Shown: one piece after another, positions 15,697 through 24,540 of the stretch
Layout of the letters: each line of letters begins with the position of its first letter
Numbering within the stretch: position 1 is the stretch's first letter
Assembly (NCBI RefSeq): GCF_003634455.1
Contig: NZ_RBLC01000008.1
Coordinates: 1-64,000, forward strand
Origin: Flavobacterium endophyticum
GTDB lineage: Bacteria; Bacteroidota; Bacteroidia; Flavobacteriales; Flavobacteriaceae
Reading direction: 5' to 3'
DNA length: 64,000 nt
Program-made: the position numbers and the translations under genes
Notes under the pieces: generated by a model
The model's database searches: none
What the model saw: the letters and a program-made list of their open reading frames with translations, nothing else
What the model was told of the DNA's origin: nothing

Positions 15697-16890
15697 CTAA
15701 TTTTTCAGGGTTGATTGCACTTCATCCATTACTTCTAAAATAATGGCACAACCTTCTCTGATTTCTTGTTCAGATATTGTCAGCGGAGGCGTAATTCTAA
15801 TCGCTTTGCCTTCAAACAGCAGCCAGAACAAAATCAGTCCTTTGTCTTGGCATTTTAAAATTACTTGGTTCGTAATTTCGGCATCTTCAGTCATTGCGGC
15901 AAGCATTAATCCTCGCCCTCTTACTTCTTGTATCAAAGGATGTACCAAAAGCGAACGGAAAAGCTTTTCTTTCTCCAGAGTCTGCGGTATCAGGTCGGTT
16001 TCGGTAATTTCTTGTAATGTTGCCAAGCTGGCTGCAGCTATGACAGGATGTCCGCCGAAAGTCGTGATGTGCCCTAATTTCGGATTATCACTCAATAAAT
16101 CCATCATTTCTGACGAAGCTGTAAAAGCGCCAACCGGCATGCCGCCACCCATTCCTTTGCCTAATATAATTACGTCAGGAATGACATCATAGTTTTCAAA
16201 ACCGAATAATTTTCCGGTTCTTCCGAAGCCAGGTTGGATTTCATCGATAATCATCAGCGCGCCAACTTCTGTACATCTTTCTCTGACTTTTTTCAAGAAG
16301 CCGTTTTCTGGTTGGATGAATCCAGCACCACCTTGAATACTTTCTAATATTATTCCTGCGGTTTTCGTCGTGATTTTCTGTAAATCTTCTTCGTTGTTAA
16401 ACGTGATAAAATCGACATCAGGTATTAGCGGACGGAAAATTTGTTTTCTTTCCTCAAATCCCATAACGCTCATAGAACCCATCGTATTGCCATGATAGGC
16501 ATTATTGCAGGAAATCAATTGGCTTCTGCCTGTAACTCTTCTGGCAAGTTTTAAGGCACCTTCTGTAGCTTCTGTTCCCGAATTGACCAGATAGGTTTTT
16601 TCTAACGGTTTTGGAAGGAGAGAAGCTAATAGCTTGCAAAATTCGACAGCTGGATTTTGCGCATACTCGCCGTAAACCATTACATGTGAATACTTGTCGA
16701 GTTGATTTTTTATGGCGTCATTGACCCTTTTGTTCTGGTGCCCTAATGTACAAGCGGAAACGCCGGCGACAAAGTCAAGGTATTTTTTGTTATTGGTATC
16801 GTAAATGTAAGAACCGATAGCGTGAGAAACTTCCATTCCCAAAGGGTAAGGAGAGGTTTGCGCTTGGTATTTGTGGAAATCTTTAATCAT
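15697..16890 (-). CDS. Class III (acetylornithine-type) PLP aminotransferase
   Basis: A 397-residue fold-type I, class III aminotransferase. Key features: VSACTLGHQNKRV near residue 45, VNSGTEATEGALKLAR near 103-118 (phosphate cup), AYHGNTMGSMSVMG, IIDEIQPGFGRTGKLFG (the Asp that holds the pyridine nitrogen) and IILGKGMGGGMPVGAF near 245 with the Schiff-base Lys. It most resembles acetylornithine/ornithine-type enzymes, but there are no arginine genes nearby and the substrate cannot be settled from sequence alone. It lies 64 bp after the OstA-like stop start-region boundary in the same leftward direction. Confidence 0.82.
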   Translation of the reverse strand: MIKDFHKYQAQTSPYPLGMEVSHAIGSYIYDTNNKKYLDFVAGVSACTLGHQNKRVNDAIKNQLDKYSHVMVYGEYAQNPAVEFCKLLASLLPKPLEKTYLVNSGTEATEGALKLARRVTGRSQLISCNNAYHGNTMGSMSVMGFEERKQIFRPLIPDVDFITFNNEEDLQKITTKTAGIILESIQGGAGFIQPENGFLKKVRERCTEVGALMIIDEIQPGFGRTGKLFGFENYDVIPDVIILGKGMGGGMPVGAFTASSEMMDLLSDNPKLGHITTFGGHPVIAAASLATLQEITETDLIPQTLEKEKLFRSLLVHPLIQEVRGRGLMLAAMTEDAEITNQVILKCQDKGLILFWLLFEGKAIRITPPLTISEQEIREGCAIILEVMDEVQSTLKN

Positions 16891-16954
16891 TGAAATCTAT
16901 ATCATTGTACTGTTTGATTGCTTTGCTGCAATCCTAAATCTGCAATCTAAAATC

Positions 16955-18601
16955 TTATTGCACTTTCGCTTTCTTCTCAGGATTCTTTTTGTCATATTCC
17001 AAAGTTTCTTTTCGGACTTCCATCGGGACATCTTCTTTGGCCTTGTCAATCTTGCTTTGCTTCACAATTTTTTCATGAAGCTCTTGCTCTTCTGGAGGAA
17101 AAATATCATCCTTGCTTTTTATGATTTCGTCGCCCCGCCAAATAAATCCTCGGAGTTTCCGGGCATTTTCGGGCAGGTCTTTTTCGGGATAACTTTCGCT
17201 TTCTGTATTTTTAAACGCGGTTACAGTCGTGATTTTGTTGTCTTCCAGCTCAAGATGTATACTGCTGCTGATTCCTTTGTCGATAGCAGCTAATTGGCCT
17301 TTATCATAGGCATAATAAATCTTTTCGGTGTTCTTGACGAGATCGACTTCGTAGAGCTTATTGTCCCGAAATTTACCGTATAAATTGACACCCTTGACCT
17401 GATTATAGCCTTTTCCTAAGGTATCTTTGGAGGCAATAAAAGCATCTGTCAATACCTTGAGGGAATCTAATTTTTCAGTTTCTGTATTCGAAATAAGATG
17501 GATTACTTTTCCGGTCAATTGATTTTCTCCATTCCAAACCACTGGCCTTCCTATTAACTGCGTCAGTCCGTTTTTTTCGTTGGAGTGTAAGGAATCGCAT
17601 TTTCCGCTCATGTCGATTTTATAAAAACGTACGTTATTGAAAGCCCGCATGATTCTATTTTCTGGCTTTCCGGTAACCATCAACTTTTTGCCATGGATAT
17701 AAAGCGTGTCTTTTTCAATTAATGTCGCAGCAACAGCTCTTTTGGTCATTACTAAAGAGTCTTGGTTTCGATACACTTCACCATAATGACCTCGGACAAT
17801 TCCTCTGTTGATAGAATCGGTGATTTTGACGTTGTTGGTTGCTGAAGCAAATTCCCTATTTCGGTCATAATACAAACTGTCGCCTTCGATAAGCCTATTG
17901 TTGTATTTGATATAGGAATTCTTTACAAAATGAGCATAATTCTTTTTGGTGTCATAAAAACCTTTTTCGGTGTAGATAAAATTTTCCTTGCTGGTAATCG
18001 TCGACGGACCGAAAAGATAGGAGTGGCCTGAATTTGAATAATAATCCAAATGATTTGACTTGATGACGTATTTTGGATTTGTAATAGTAACGGCGGTCAG
18101 GAACTGGAATTTCTTTTCATTCAGGAAATACCTTCCGGATTTGCTTACTAAAGTGTTTTCTTGGTCTTTTATTGTGCCATATGTGTTGTAATATGCCTGC
18201 TGGATTCTCCTGTCAAAATTAATCGTATCCGTTGTCAGTGTCATTTTTGGATCACGCATGACCACATTTCCTGTGGCATAAGCGAATTTTATGTTTCCTT
18301 GATATTCCGCATAGCGGCTGTCCATGAAAACCGTATCGCCTTGGTTCATTTTCACATCGCCAAAAGCCTTTACATAGTTTTCTTTTTGGAATAGATAAGC
18401 GGTATTGCAGGTCATCCTAACACCATCGTGCAGAATCCTGACATTTCCTCTATATCGAATTGCACCTGGAATTTCTTCCTGTTGGATATCGACAAAATCG
18501 GAATTTTCAACTACTATTTTTTTAGGAGGTGCCTGTGCTAGCAGTGTGTTGAAACTCAGTAGGATAAAAAAGCTTGCAAGAAATAAAAAGTTCTTCTTCA
18601 A
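16955..18601 (-). CDS. OstA/LptA-like exported protein
   Basis: A protein of about 548 residues with a signal peptide (MKKNFLFLASFFILLSFNTLLAQ if started at the TTG at 18601) followed by repetitive beta strands of the OstA/LptA jellyroll kind (IRYRGNVRILHDGVRMTCN, AFGDVKMNQGDTVFMDSRYAEYQG, AYATGNVVMRDPKMTLTTDT). Such proteins bind lipid A moieties in LPS transport; this long Bacteroidota form is annotated as OstA-like. No ATG is available; the reading frame also opens at another TTG at 18640, but only the later TTG places the signal peptide at the N-terminus. The C-terminus is charged (EKKAKVQ). Confidence 0.75.
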   Translation of the reverse strand: MKKNFLFLASFFILLSFNTLLAQAPPKKIVVENSDFVDIQQEEIPGAIRYRGNVRILHDGVRMTCNTAYLFQKENYVKAFGDVKMNQGDTVFMDSRYAEYQGNIKFAYATGNVVMRDPKMTLTTDTINFDRRIQQAYYNTYGTIKDQENTLVSKSGRYFLNEKKFQFLTAVTITNPKYVIKSNHLDYYSNSGHSYLFGPSTITSKENFIYTEKGFYDTKKNYAHFVKNSYIKYNNRLIEGDSLYYDRNREFASATNNVKITDSINRGIVRGHYGEVYRNQDSLVMTKRAVAATLIEKDTLYIHGKKLMVTGKPENRIMRAFNNVRFYKIDMSGKCDSLHSNEKNGLTQLIGRPVVWNGENQLTGKVIHLISNTETEKLDSLKVLTDAFIASKDTLGKGYNQVKGVNLYGKFRDNKLYEVDLVKNTEKIYYAYDKGQLAAIDKGISSSIHLELEDNKITTVTAFKNTESESYPEKDLPENARKLRGFIWRGDEIIKSKDDIFPPEEQELHEKIVKQSKIDKAKEDVPMEVRKETLEYDKKNPEKKAKVQ

Positions 18602-18684
18602 TGGATCGTATTTTGGCTCAAATTTAAGTAAAATCTCCAAATCTGATTTTTAATTAAGAATTATTTATAGGTAGCATAAAAAAT

Positions 18685-18713
18685 AAAACGCCTTGACATT
18701 ATCAAGGCGTTTT
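18685..18713 (-). terminator. Rho-independent terminator of purA
   Basis: A perfect 12-bp stem (AAAACGCCTTGA at 18685-18696, TCAAGGCGTTTT at 18702-18713) with a 5-nt loop is followed on the minus strand by a T-run. It begins directly behind the purA stop. Confidence 0.85.
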
Positions 18714-18715
18714 TA

Positions 18716-19987
18716 TTATTTTATAATAGTCTGGGTTCTGTCTGGCCCGACTGAAATTACCTTGATCGGAACTTCTACAAATTTCTCGATAAACTCGACA
18801 TATTCTTTTAATTCTGAAGGAAGCTCGTCGTAAGAAGTCATTCCCGTCAAATCAGCTTTCCAGCCTTTTTTCTCAACATATACTGGAGAAACGTTTTCTG
18901 GTTCTATGTTGTAAGGAAGATGGTCGATTTCTGCTCCTTTGTATTTATAAGAAGTACAGATTTTTAGGGTATCAAATCCTGAAAGCACATCGCCCTTCAT
19001 CATATATAAAGCAGTAACTCCGTTTACTTGAATTGCATATTTCAAAGCTACTAAGTCTAACCAGCCGCAACGTCTAGCGCGACCTGTTACGGAACCGAAT
19101 TCGTTTCCGACTTTTGCCATGGTTTCGCCATCTTTGTCAAAAAGTTCGGTAGGGAAAGGTCCGCTGCCAACTCTTGTCGTATATGCTTTGAAAATTCCAA
19201 AGACTTCTTTTACACGGTTTGGAGCGATTCCTAAACCAGTACAAGCGCCTGCTGCAGTTGTATTGGAAGATGTCACAAAAGGATACGTTCCGAAATCAAT
19301 ATCTAAAAGCGAGCCTTGTGCGCCTTCTGCTAATATTGATTTTCCTTCTTTCATCGCTTTGTTGATGTATTCTTCACTATCGATGAATTGCAATGTTTTT
19401 AATACTTTGATAGACTCAAAAAACTCGTCTTCCAGTTCTTTCAAGTCGTATTGAAGATCGACATCATAAAAAGCAATCATAGCTTCATGTTTGTCGGCTA
19501 AGGTTCTATATCTTTCTTTAAAATCGGCCAGTTCGATATCGCCTACACGAAGACCGTTTCTTCCTGTCTTGTCCATATAGGTCGGCCCGATTCCTTTTAA
19601 GGTTGAACCAATTTTAGCTTTGCCTTTTGATGCTTCAGAAGCAGCGTCAAGCAGACGATGTGTAGGCAAAATAAGGTGTGCTTTTCTTGATATGATCAAT
19701 CTTGACTGGATATCGATATCAAATTTTGCCAATCCTTCCAATTCTTTTTGGAAAACAACAGGGTCGATCACAACGCCGTTTCCTATAATGTTGATTGATT
19801 TTTTGTGAAAAATTCCAGAAGGGATAGTTCTCAAAACGTGCTTGATTCCATCAAATTCAAGCGTGTGTCCAGCATTTGGGCCGCCTTGAAAACGGGCAAT
19901 AATATCGTACTTTGAAGTGAGAACGTCAACAATTTTTCCTTTGCCTTCGTCGCCCCACTGCAATCCGAGTAGTAAATCTACGGTCAT
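18716..19987 (-). CDS. purA: Adenylosuccinate synthetase
   Basis: A 423-residue PurA, joining IMP and aspartate with GTP to make adenylosuccinate, the first committed step to AMP. The P-loop-like GDEGKGK is at residues 12-18 with the catalytic Asp13, and GGPNAGHT has the catalytic His41. Other family blocks are GIGPTYMDKTGRNGLRVGD, EGAQGSLLDIDFGTYPFVTSSNTT and TTRVGSGPFPTE. Full length and intact. It starts 21 bp after the fur-like gene, so the two may be co-transcribed. Confidence 0.96.
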   Translation of the reverse strand: MTVDLLLGLQWGDEGKGKIVDVLTSKYDIIARFQGGPNAGHTLEFDGIKHVLRTIPSGIFHKKSINIIGNGVVIDPVVFQKELEGLAKFDIDIQSRLIISRKAHLILPTHRLLDAASEASKGKAKIGSTLKGIGPTYMDKTGRNGLRVGDIELADFKERYRTLADKHEAMIAFYDVDLQYDLKELEDEFFESIKVLKTLQFIDSEEYINKAMKEGKSILAEGAQGSLLDIDFGTYPFVTSSNTTAAGACTGLGIAPNRVKEVFGIFKAYTTRVGSGPFPTELFDKDGETMAKVGNEFGSVTGRARRCGWLDLVALKYAIQVNGVTALYMMKGDVLSGFDTLKICTSYKYKGAEIDHLPYNIEPENVSPVYVEKKGWKADLTGMTSYDELPSELKEYVEFIEKFVEVPIKVISVGPDRTQTIIK

Positions 19988-20008
19988 TTTTTAGTTGTTT
20001 GTGTTTAT

Positions 20009-20473
20009 TTATTCTTTAGGTGTAGTCTTTTTGTTTCCGTAAAGGTATAGAGAGTGGTTGTGGATTTCGATATCAAAAATTTCTTCAATAGTTTTTTTGA
20101 TGCTTTGGATTCGCGGATCGCAGAATTCAATCACTTCACCAGAATCGGTCATGATGATATGATCGTGCTGTTTATCGAAATAAGATTTTTCGTAATGTGC
20201 TTGGTTTTGTCCAAATTGATGTTTTCTTACCAATGCACAGTCCAATAGAAGTTCAATCGTGTTGTAAAGCGTAGCTCTACTAACGCGGTAATTCTTGTTT
20301 TTCATCTTGATATAAAGAGATTCGATATCGAAATGCTCTTCATTATCATAAATTTCCTGAAGTATAGCATAGCGTTCAGGAGTTTTGCGATGTCCTTTAG
20401 TTTCAAGATATTTTGTAAAAACATTTTTTACAATCTCTTGATTTTTATTGTTATCTACGGAAATTAGTGTCAT
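20009..20473 (-). CDS. Fur-family transcriptional regulator
   Basis: A 154-residue Fur/PerR-like repressor: an N-terminal winged helix ([19 protein letters not shown]...[26 protein letters not shown]) and a dimerisation/metal domain ([30 protein letters not shown]). The histidine-rich regulatory site is present, but both structural CxxC zinc pairs are missing; the first reads MTDS. I chose the ATG at 20473 rather than the in-frame TTG at 20482, because the TATCTTTG box overlaps the latter. The metal sensed (iron, manganese or peroxide response) cannot be told from sequence. purA follows after 21 bp. Confidence 0.85.
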   Translation of the reverse strand: MTLISVDNNKNQEIVKNVFTKYLETKGHRKTPERYAILQEIYDNEEHFDIESLYIKMKNKNYRVSRATLYNTIELLLDCALVRKHQFGQNQAHYEKSYFDKQHDHIIMTDSGEVIEFCDPRIQSIKKTIEEIFDIEIHNHSLYLYGNKKTTPKE

Positions 20474-20479
20474 ATCCTG

Positions 20480-20509
20480 CAAAGATAAATTATTTTATTC
20501 AAGTATCAA
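20480..20509 (-). promoter_or_regulatory. Promoter of the fur-like gene, nearly leaderless
   Basis: On the minus strand, TTG (20509-20507), a 19-nt spacer and an exact TATCTTTG (20487-20480) lie so close to the ATG at 20473 that the transcript would start at or within a few bases of the codon. Confidence 0.6.
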
Positions 20510-20634
20510 GTTTCTCGTTTATTGATTTTTATATGTTTAACAAAAGATATAGACTATGGATTTTAATGAAGGATTTTGCTCGTAAAATTTCTGCGAAAAT
20601 TCGAAAATTCGATTCTGAAACAAGTCTTTTGAGG

Positions 20635-22854
20635 CTAGTTCTTGTTAATCCGGGTTACTTTATCAATTCCGTCTATCTTTTTAATGTTTTCAATCAATTT
20701 TTTGAGAATCGTGTTGTTTTGCACGACAACAACAACTTGCCCGTTGAAAATTCCGGCATCACCGCTCAACGAAATACTTTGGATGTTTACGTGCATGTTG
20801 TTGGAAATTACTTTGGTCAATTCATTGGTCAGACCAAGCGTATCCATTCCAGTAATGTTCAGGATAGCCTTAAATTCTTGCTGCGTCGAGTCGATCCATT
20901 TCGCCTTGATGATTCGGTAAGCATAGTTAGATTGCAAGCTGATAGCATTTGGACAGTCTTTTTTATGGACTTTTATTCCTTCGTTGATAGTCACAAATCC
21001 AAAAACATCGTCTCCTGGAATCGGATTACAGCAAGTCGCTAGTTTATAATCGAGCTTGTCTTGTTCTTTTCCAAAAACCAACATGTCATAATTGTTGCTG
21101 ATTTCGGGTTTATTGATGATTTCCGGATTTGTAGTAGGAGAGCGCTTGATTTTGTTTTTGAAAAAGTTCATAAACGTATTGCTCTTCTGCGCGGCATAAT
21201 CTTTCAACTGCTGGTTGTCGATAGCGCCGATTCCCACGCGATAAAAGAGATCAAGGCTTGTTTTTAGCTTGAAATAATTGACCAGTTCATTGACGGTCGT
21301 TTCGTTTAAGGTCACTTTTAGATGACGCAATTTTCGAGTCAACAATTCTTTTCCGTCTTCAGCGGTTTTCTTCGTATTCTCGTTTAATACGTTTTTGATT
21401 TTCGTTTTTGCACGCGAAGTTGTCACATAATCCAACCAATGTGATGTCGGTTTTTGGTTTGGAGAAGTGATGATCTCAATCTGGTCGCCGCTGTTTAAGA
21501 CATGATTTAGCGGGACTAATTTTCCGTTGACTCTTGTTCCCCGTGTCCTGATTCCGATTTCGGAGTGGATACTGAATGCAAAATCCAACGATGTGGCACC
21601 TTTCGGCAGCGACTTGATTTCGCCTTTCGGCGTAAATACATAAATTTCTTTAGAATATAAATTTAGCTTGAAATCTTCGACAAAGTCCACGGCATTTGTG
21701 GAGGCGTTTTCGAGAGCTTCCTTCAAAAGATTTAACCAGGTATCTAAACCGTGCTCTTCGTTGCCGCCTTGTTTGTATTTGTAATGGGCAGCGTAGCCTT
21801 TTTCGGCAATTTCGTCCATTCTTTCGCTTCGGACTTGAATTTCTACCCAACGGCCTTTTGGTCCCATGACCGTAATATGCAAAGCTTCGTAGCCTGTCGA
21901 TTTTGGCGAAGAAATCCAATCGCGCAAACGGCTCGGGCTGGGACGATAATGGTCGGTAACTATAGAATAGATTTTCCAAGCCAAGAATTTCTCTTCGCTT
22001 GGTGCTGCTTTGTAGATAATTCGCAAGGCAAACTTGTCGTACACTTCGTCGAAGCTTACGCCTTGTGCCAGCATTTTCTTTCTGATTGAAAAGATGGATT
22101 TTGGACGGCCTTTTATGATGTAGTCGATTCCTTCGGCATCTAGCGATTCTTTCAGTACATCTGAAATGGATTTGATGTATTCGTCCTGCTGTTCCTTGGT
22201 TTCTTTTATTTTGCTGACAATATCATTGTAGATTTCAGGCTCGGTATATTTCAAGCCCAAATCTTCCAGCTGATTTTTTATGTTGTAAAGTCCCAAACGG
22301 TGGGCAAGAGGCGCATAAATATAGAGTGTTTCGGATGCAATTTTTGCCTGTTTGTAATCGACCATCGATTCCATTGTCTGCATATTGTGCAAACGGTCTG
22401 CAATTTTGATAAGAATCACGCGTACGTCATCATTCAGCGTCAATAGCATTTTGCGGAAGTTTTCCGCCTGCATCGAGATTTCGTTATCAGTTTTTACCTG
22501 GGCTATTTTGGTCAATCCTTCGACGATTTTTGCAATCTTCGGATTGAACATCTTTTCGATGTCTTCTACAGTAATATCAGTATCTTCAACAACATCATGC
22601 ATCAGTGCAGCGGCAATAGAAGTGGCTCCCAGACCGATTTCTGATGCGACAATTTTTGCCACAGCAATCGGGTGGAAAATATACGCTTCGCCAGATTTTC
22701 TGCGTTGGTCTTTATGAGCGTCTACAGCAACATCAAATGCTTTGCGGATTAGTTTTTTATCATCTTCTGAAAGCGTCTGGTAACTGATTCGCAAAAGTTC
22801 TTTGTATTCTCTAGCAATTGCCTTGTTTTCTTGTTCTAAATCAATCTCTACCAT
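20635..22854 (-). CDS. rsh: Bifunctional (p)ppGpp synthetase/hydrolase (RelA/SpoT homologue)
   Basis: A 739-residue long-form RSH enzyme. The N-terminal HD hydrolase domain keeps H61 and HDVVED at 86-91, so hydrolysis should be active. The synthetase domain (about 240-350) has KGRPKSIFSIRKKM and FALRIIY, followed by YEALHITVMGP; TGS is near 400-460 (VFTPKGEIKSLPKGATSLDFAFSIHSEIG); and a C-terminal ACT domain ends the protein (FKAILNITGMDTLGLTNELTKVI). A conserved cysteine pair LATCCNPIPGDDV lies near 630. It sets (p)ppGpp levels in the stringent response and has its own promoter at 22884-22914. Confidence 0.94.
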   Translation of the reverse strand: MVEIDLEQENKAIAREYKELLRISYQTLSEDDKKLIRKAFDVAVDAHKDQRRKSGEAYIFHPIAVAKIVASEIGLGATSIAAALMHDVVEDTDITVEDIEKMFNPKIAKIVEGLTKIAQVKTDNEISMQAENFRKMLLTLNDDVRVILIKIADRLHNMQTMESMVDYKQAKIASETLYIYAPLAHRLGLYNIKNQLEDLGLKYTEPEIYNDIVSKIKETKEQQDEYIKSISDVLKESLDAEGIDYIIKGRPKSIFSIRKKMLAQGVSFDEVYDKFALRIIYKAAPSEEKFLAWKIYSIVTDHYRPSPSRLRDWISSPKSTGYEALHITVMGPKGRWVEIQVRSERMDEIAEKGYAAHYKYKQGGNEEHGLDTWLNLLKEALENASTNAVDFVEDFKLNLYSKEIYVFTPKGEIKSLPKGATSLDFAFSIHSEIGIRTRGTRVNGKLVPLNHVLNSGDQIEIITSPNQKPTSHWLDYVTTSRAKTKIKNVLNENTKKTAEDGKELLTRKLRHLKVTLNETTVNELVNYFKLKTSLDLFYRVGIGAIDNQQLKDYAAQKSNTFMNFFKNKIKRSPTTNPEIINKPEISNNYDMLVFGKEQDKLDYKLATCCNPIPGDDVFGFVTINEGIKVHKKDCPNAISLQSNYAYRIIKAKWIDSTQQEFKAILNITGMDTLGLTNELTKVISNNMHVNIQSISLSGDAGIFNGQVVVVVQNNTILKKLIENIKKIDGIDKVTRINKN

Positions 22855-22883
22855 GGCGTTTCTGATATTTGTTAGCTACTCAC

Positions 22884-22914
22884 TAAAAGTAAAATAAAGT
22901 TTTGGATTTTCCAA
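22884..22914 (-). promoter_or_regulatory. Promoter of rsh
   Basis: On the minus strand, TTG (22914-22912), a 20-nt spacer and TACTTTTA (22891-22884, one base off TANNTTTG) lie 29 bp before the start codon at 22854. The same -7 wording recurs before ftsE. Confidence 0.5.
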
Positions 22915-22940
22915 TTTTTTCGCTAGTTTGTATAGAAGCA

Positions 22941-22969
22941 AAAACCGCTCCAAATTGGGCGGTTTTTTT
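22941..22969 (-). terminator. Terminator of the serine hydrolase transcript
   Basis: An 8-bp stem (AAAACCGC at 22941-22948, GCGGTTTT at 22959-22966) with T-runs on both sides lies 31 bp after the serine hydrolase stop and upstream of the rsh promoter. Confidence 0.75.
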
Positions 22970-22996
22970 GTTGTATGGAGTTGTGTTTTATCGCTT

Positions 22997-24520
22997 TTAT
23001 TTTATCCTGAAAAAGTTAAGGTCTTGAAAATCATAACTAAAATCTGTAGCAGGAGAAATAGGCTTCATCGTGAATTCTGCATTATCTTTCTCGAAGAAGA
23101 TATGCGCATCAGCGTGGAAATAGCGATTGTCCCATTTTACGACGAAATTATTGTCTTTATAAAAGAAAATTTCACCTTTTAATTGCGGAGAACGTTTGGA
23201 AGCAAAATACATTTTTCCTTTCTTTTCTGTAATCGTAATTTCTCCGAGCCAATTGTCTTTATAGGTTCCAATGTACTTCTTGAAATCGATTTTCTGGTTT
23301 TTATTGTTTGTGACAGTTTGCCATACTTCATCTGTAATTTTGTCTGCTTTTTCCTCAGTAGCTTTGTTTCTATCACTGTAAATTTTTACATGGTCAATTG
23401 GTTCAATTCCGAGATAGCTGTCTTTAATTGTGTTGGTGATGGCCGAAAAAGCAGCGCCAGATTGCTGATTCGTAAAAACAATGATTCCGAGCTGCAATTC
23501 GGGAATCAAAGTTACTTGGGTTACGATTCCTTCTAAGCCGCCTGTATGTGAAACTTGCATCTTTCCTTTCACATCGGTTAATTGCCAGCCGAGACCATAC
23601 GCTTTGAAAAGAGAATTATAAGGTGGCGCAGGCTTATTAGGCATCAGGGTTTGCGGTGTCCACATTTCTGCGTGTTCTTTTTCCGAAAACAATTTTTGTC
23701 CGTTGCCGTATTTTCCTTTATTCAATTGCATGATGGCCCATTTGCTCATATCGTTTACGCTGGAATAAATACCCGCGGCTGCGTCAAAAGTTTGGTTTTT
23801 ATAGCGTGAAATGACCTTTAGCTTTCCATCGATAGGAACATGAGGAACGATTACGTTAGAAGTATCTTTTAAGCGTACCCATGTCGAAGCTGTTTTGGTC
23901 ATTTCCAACGGTTTCAGGATTTTGGTTTCTATAAAATCATTCCATGTTAGGCCGCTAGCTTTATGAACGACTTCTCCCGCGATGATATACAACAGATTGT
24001 CGTAATCGTATTTTGTCCTGAATCCAGAAACAGGCTTTAAGTATTGGATATTTTCAATAATGTCTTGTGCTTTAAAATCAGAACCGTCAGGCCAGATCAT
24101 TAAGTCGCCGGCACCAAGTCCGAGGCCGCTTCTATGTGTCAGCAGATCTCTGATGGTAAACTCGTTGGTCACATACTCATTATACATTTTGAATTCTGGC
24201 AAGTATTTGATGACTTTGTCGTCCCATTTGATTTTACCTTCGTCAACAAGCATTGCCAAAGCAGCGCTGGTAAAAGCTTTGCTGTTGGATGCAATTCCAA
24301 ATAAAGTATTTTCGTCTACTTTTTGCTTCGTAATTATCGATTTGACGCCATAGCCTTTGGAGTGGATTACTTTTCCGTCTTTTACGACAGCAACCGCGAT
24401 ACCAGGCACATCAAAAGTTTTTAGTGTTTTTTCTACGACTTCGTCAATTTGCGTAGGCGTAATCTGTGCCGAAAGAGTAGTGCTTATTAAAATAGCGAAT
24501 AGGCCTAATTTAAAATTCAT
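22997..24520 (-). CDS. Exported serine hydrolase, beta-lactamase (class C) fold, DUF3471 C-terminus
   Basis: A 507-residue protein with a signal peptide (residues 1-18) and the class C beta-lactamase/DD-peptidase fold. The nucleophile motif SxxK is S78-N-S-K81; the second motif appears as YDN in KYDYDNLLYIIAGEV near 172-178 (YxN); the third is HTGG in QVSHTGGLEGI near 325. The last ~110 residues form a DUF3471-type beta domain (FKKYIGTYKDNWLGEITITEKKGKMYF). It is probably a periplasmic peptidase or esterase; resistance to antibiotics should not be assumed. It lies 20 bp after the methyltransferase gene and is likely in the same transcript. Confidence 0.85.
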   Translation of the reverse strand: MNFKLGLFAILISTTLSAQITPTQIDEVVEKTLKTFDVPGIAVAVVKDGKVIHSKGYGVKSIITKQKVDENTLFGIASNSKAFTSAALAMLVDEGKIKWDDKVIKYLPEFKMYNEYVTNEFTIRDLLTHRSGLGLGAGDLMIWPDGSDFKAQDIIENIQYLKPVSGFRTKYDYDNLLYIIAGEVVHKASGLTWNDFIETKILKPLEMTKTASTWVRLKDTSNVIVPHVPIDGKLKVISRYKNQTFDAAAGIYSSVNDMSKWAIMQLNKGKYGNGQKLFSEKEHAEMWTPQTLMPNKPAPPYNSLFKAYGLGWQLTDVKGKMQVSHTGGLEGIVTQVTLIPELQLGIIVFTNQQSGAAFSAITNTIKDSYLGIEPIDHVKIYSDRNKATEEKADKITDEVWQTVTNNKNQKIDFKKYIGTYKDNWLGEITITEKKGKMYFASKRSPQLKGEIFFYKDNNFVVKWDNRYFHADAHIFFEKDNAEFTMKPISPATDFSYDFQDLNFFRIK

Positions 24521-24540
24521 AAGTTGTAATTCATAAGTGA

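Noticed and set aside
15743..16192. 149-residue plus-strand ORF opposite the class III aminotransferase
   Set aside because: Antisense shadow of a well-supported enzyme gene; Ser/Ile/Pro-rich with no motif.
21650..21979. 109-residue minus-strand ORF in another frame of rsh
   Set aside because: Arg-rich shadow of the rsh synthetase region; no independent promoter or motif.
22997..24520. Antibiotic-resistance beta-lactamase
   Set aside because: The fold is shared with class C enzymes, but the DUF3471 end and the motif context fit housekeeping serine hydrolases; no resistance claim can be made from sequence.
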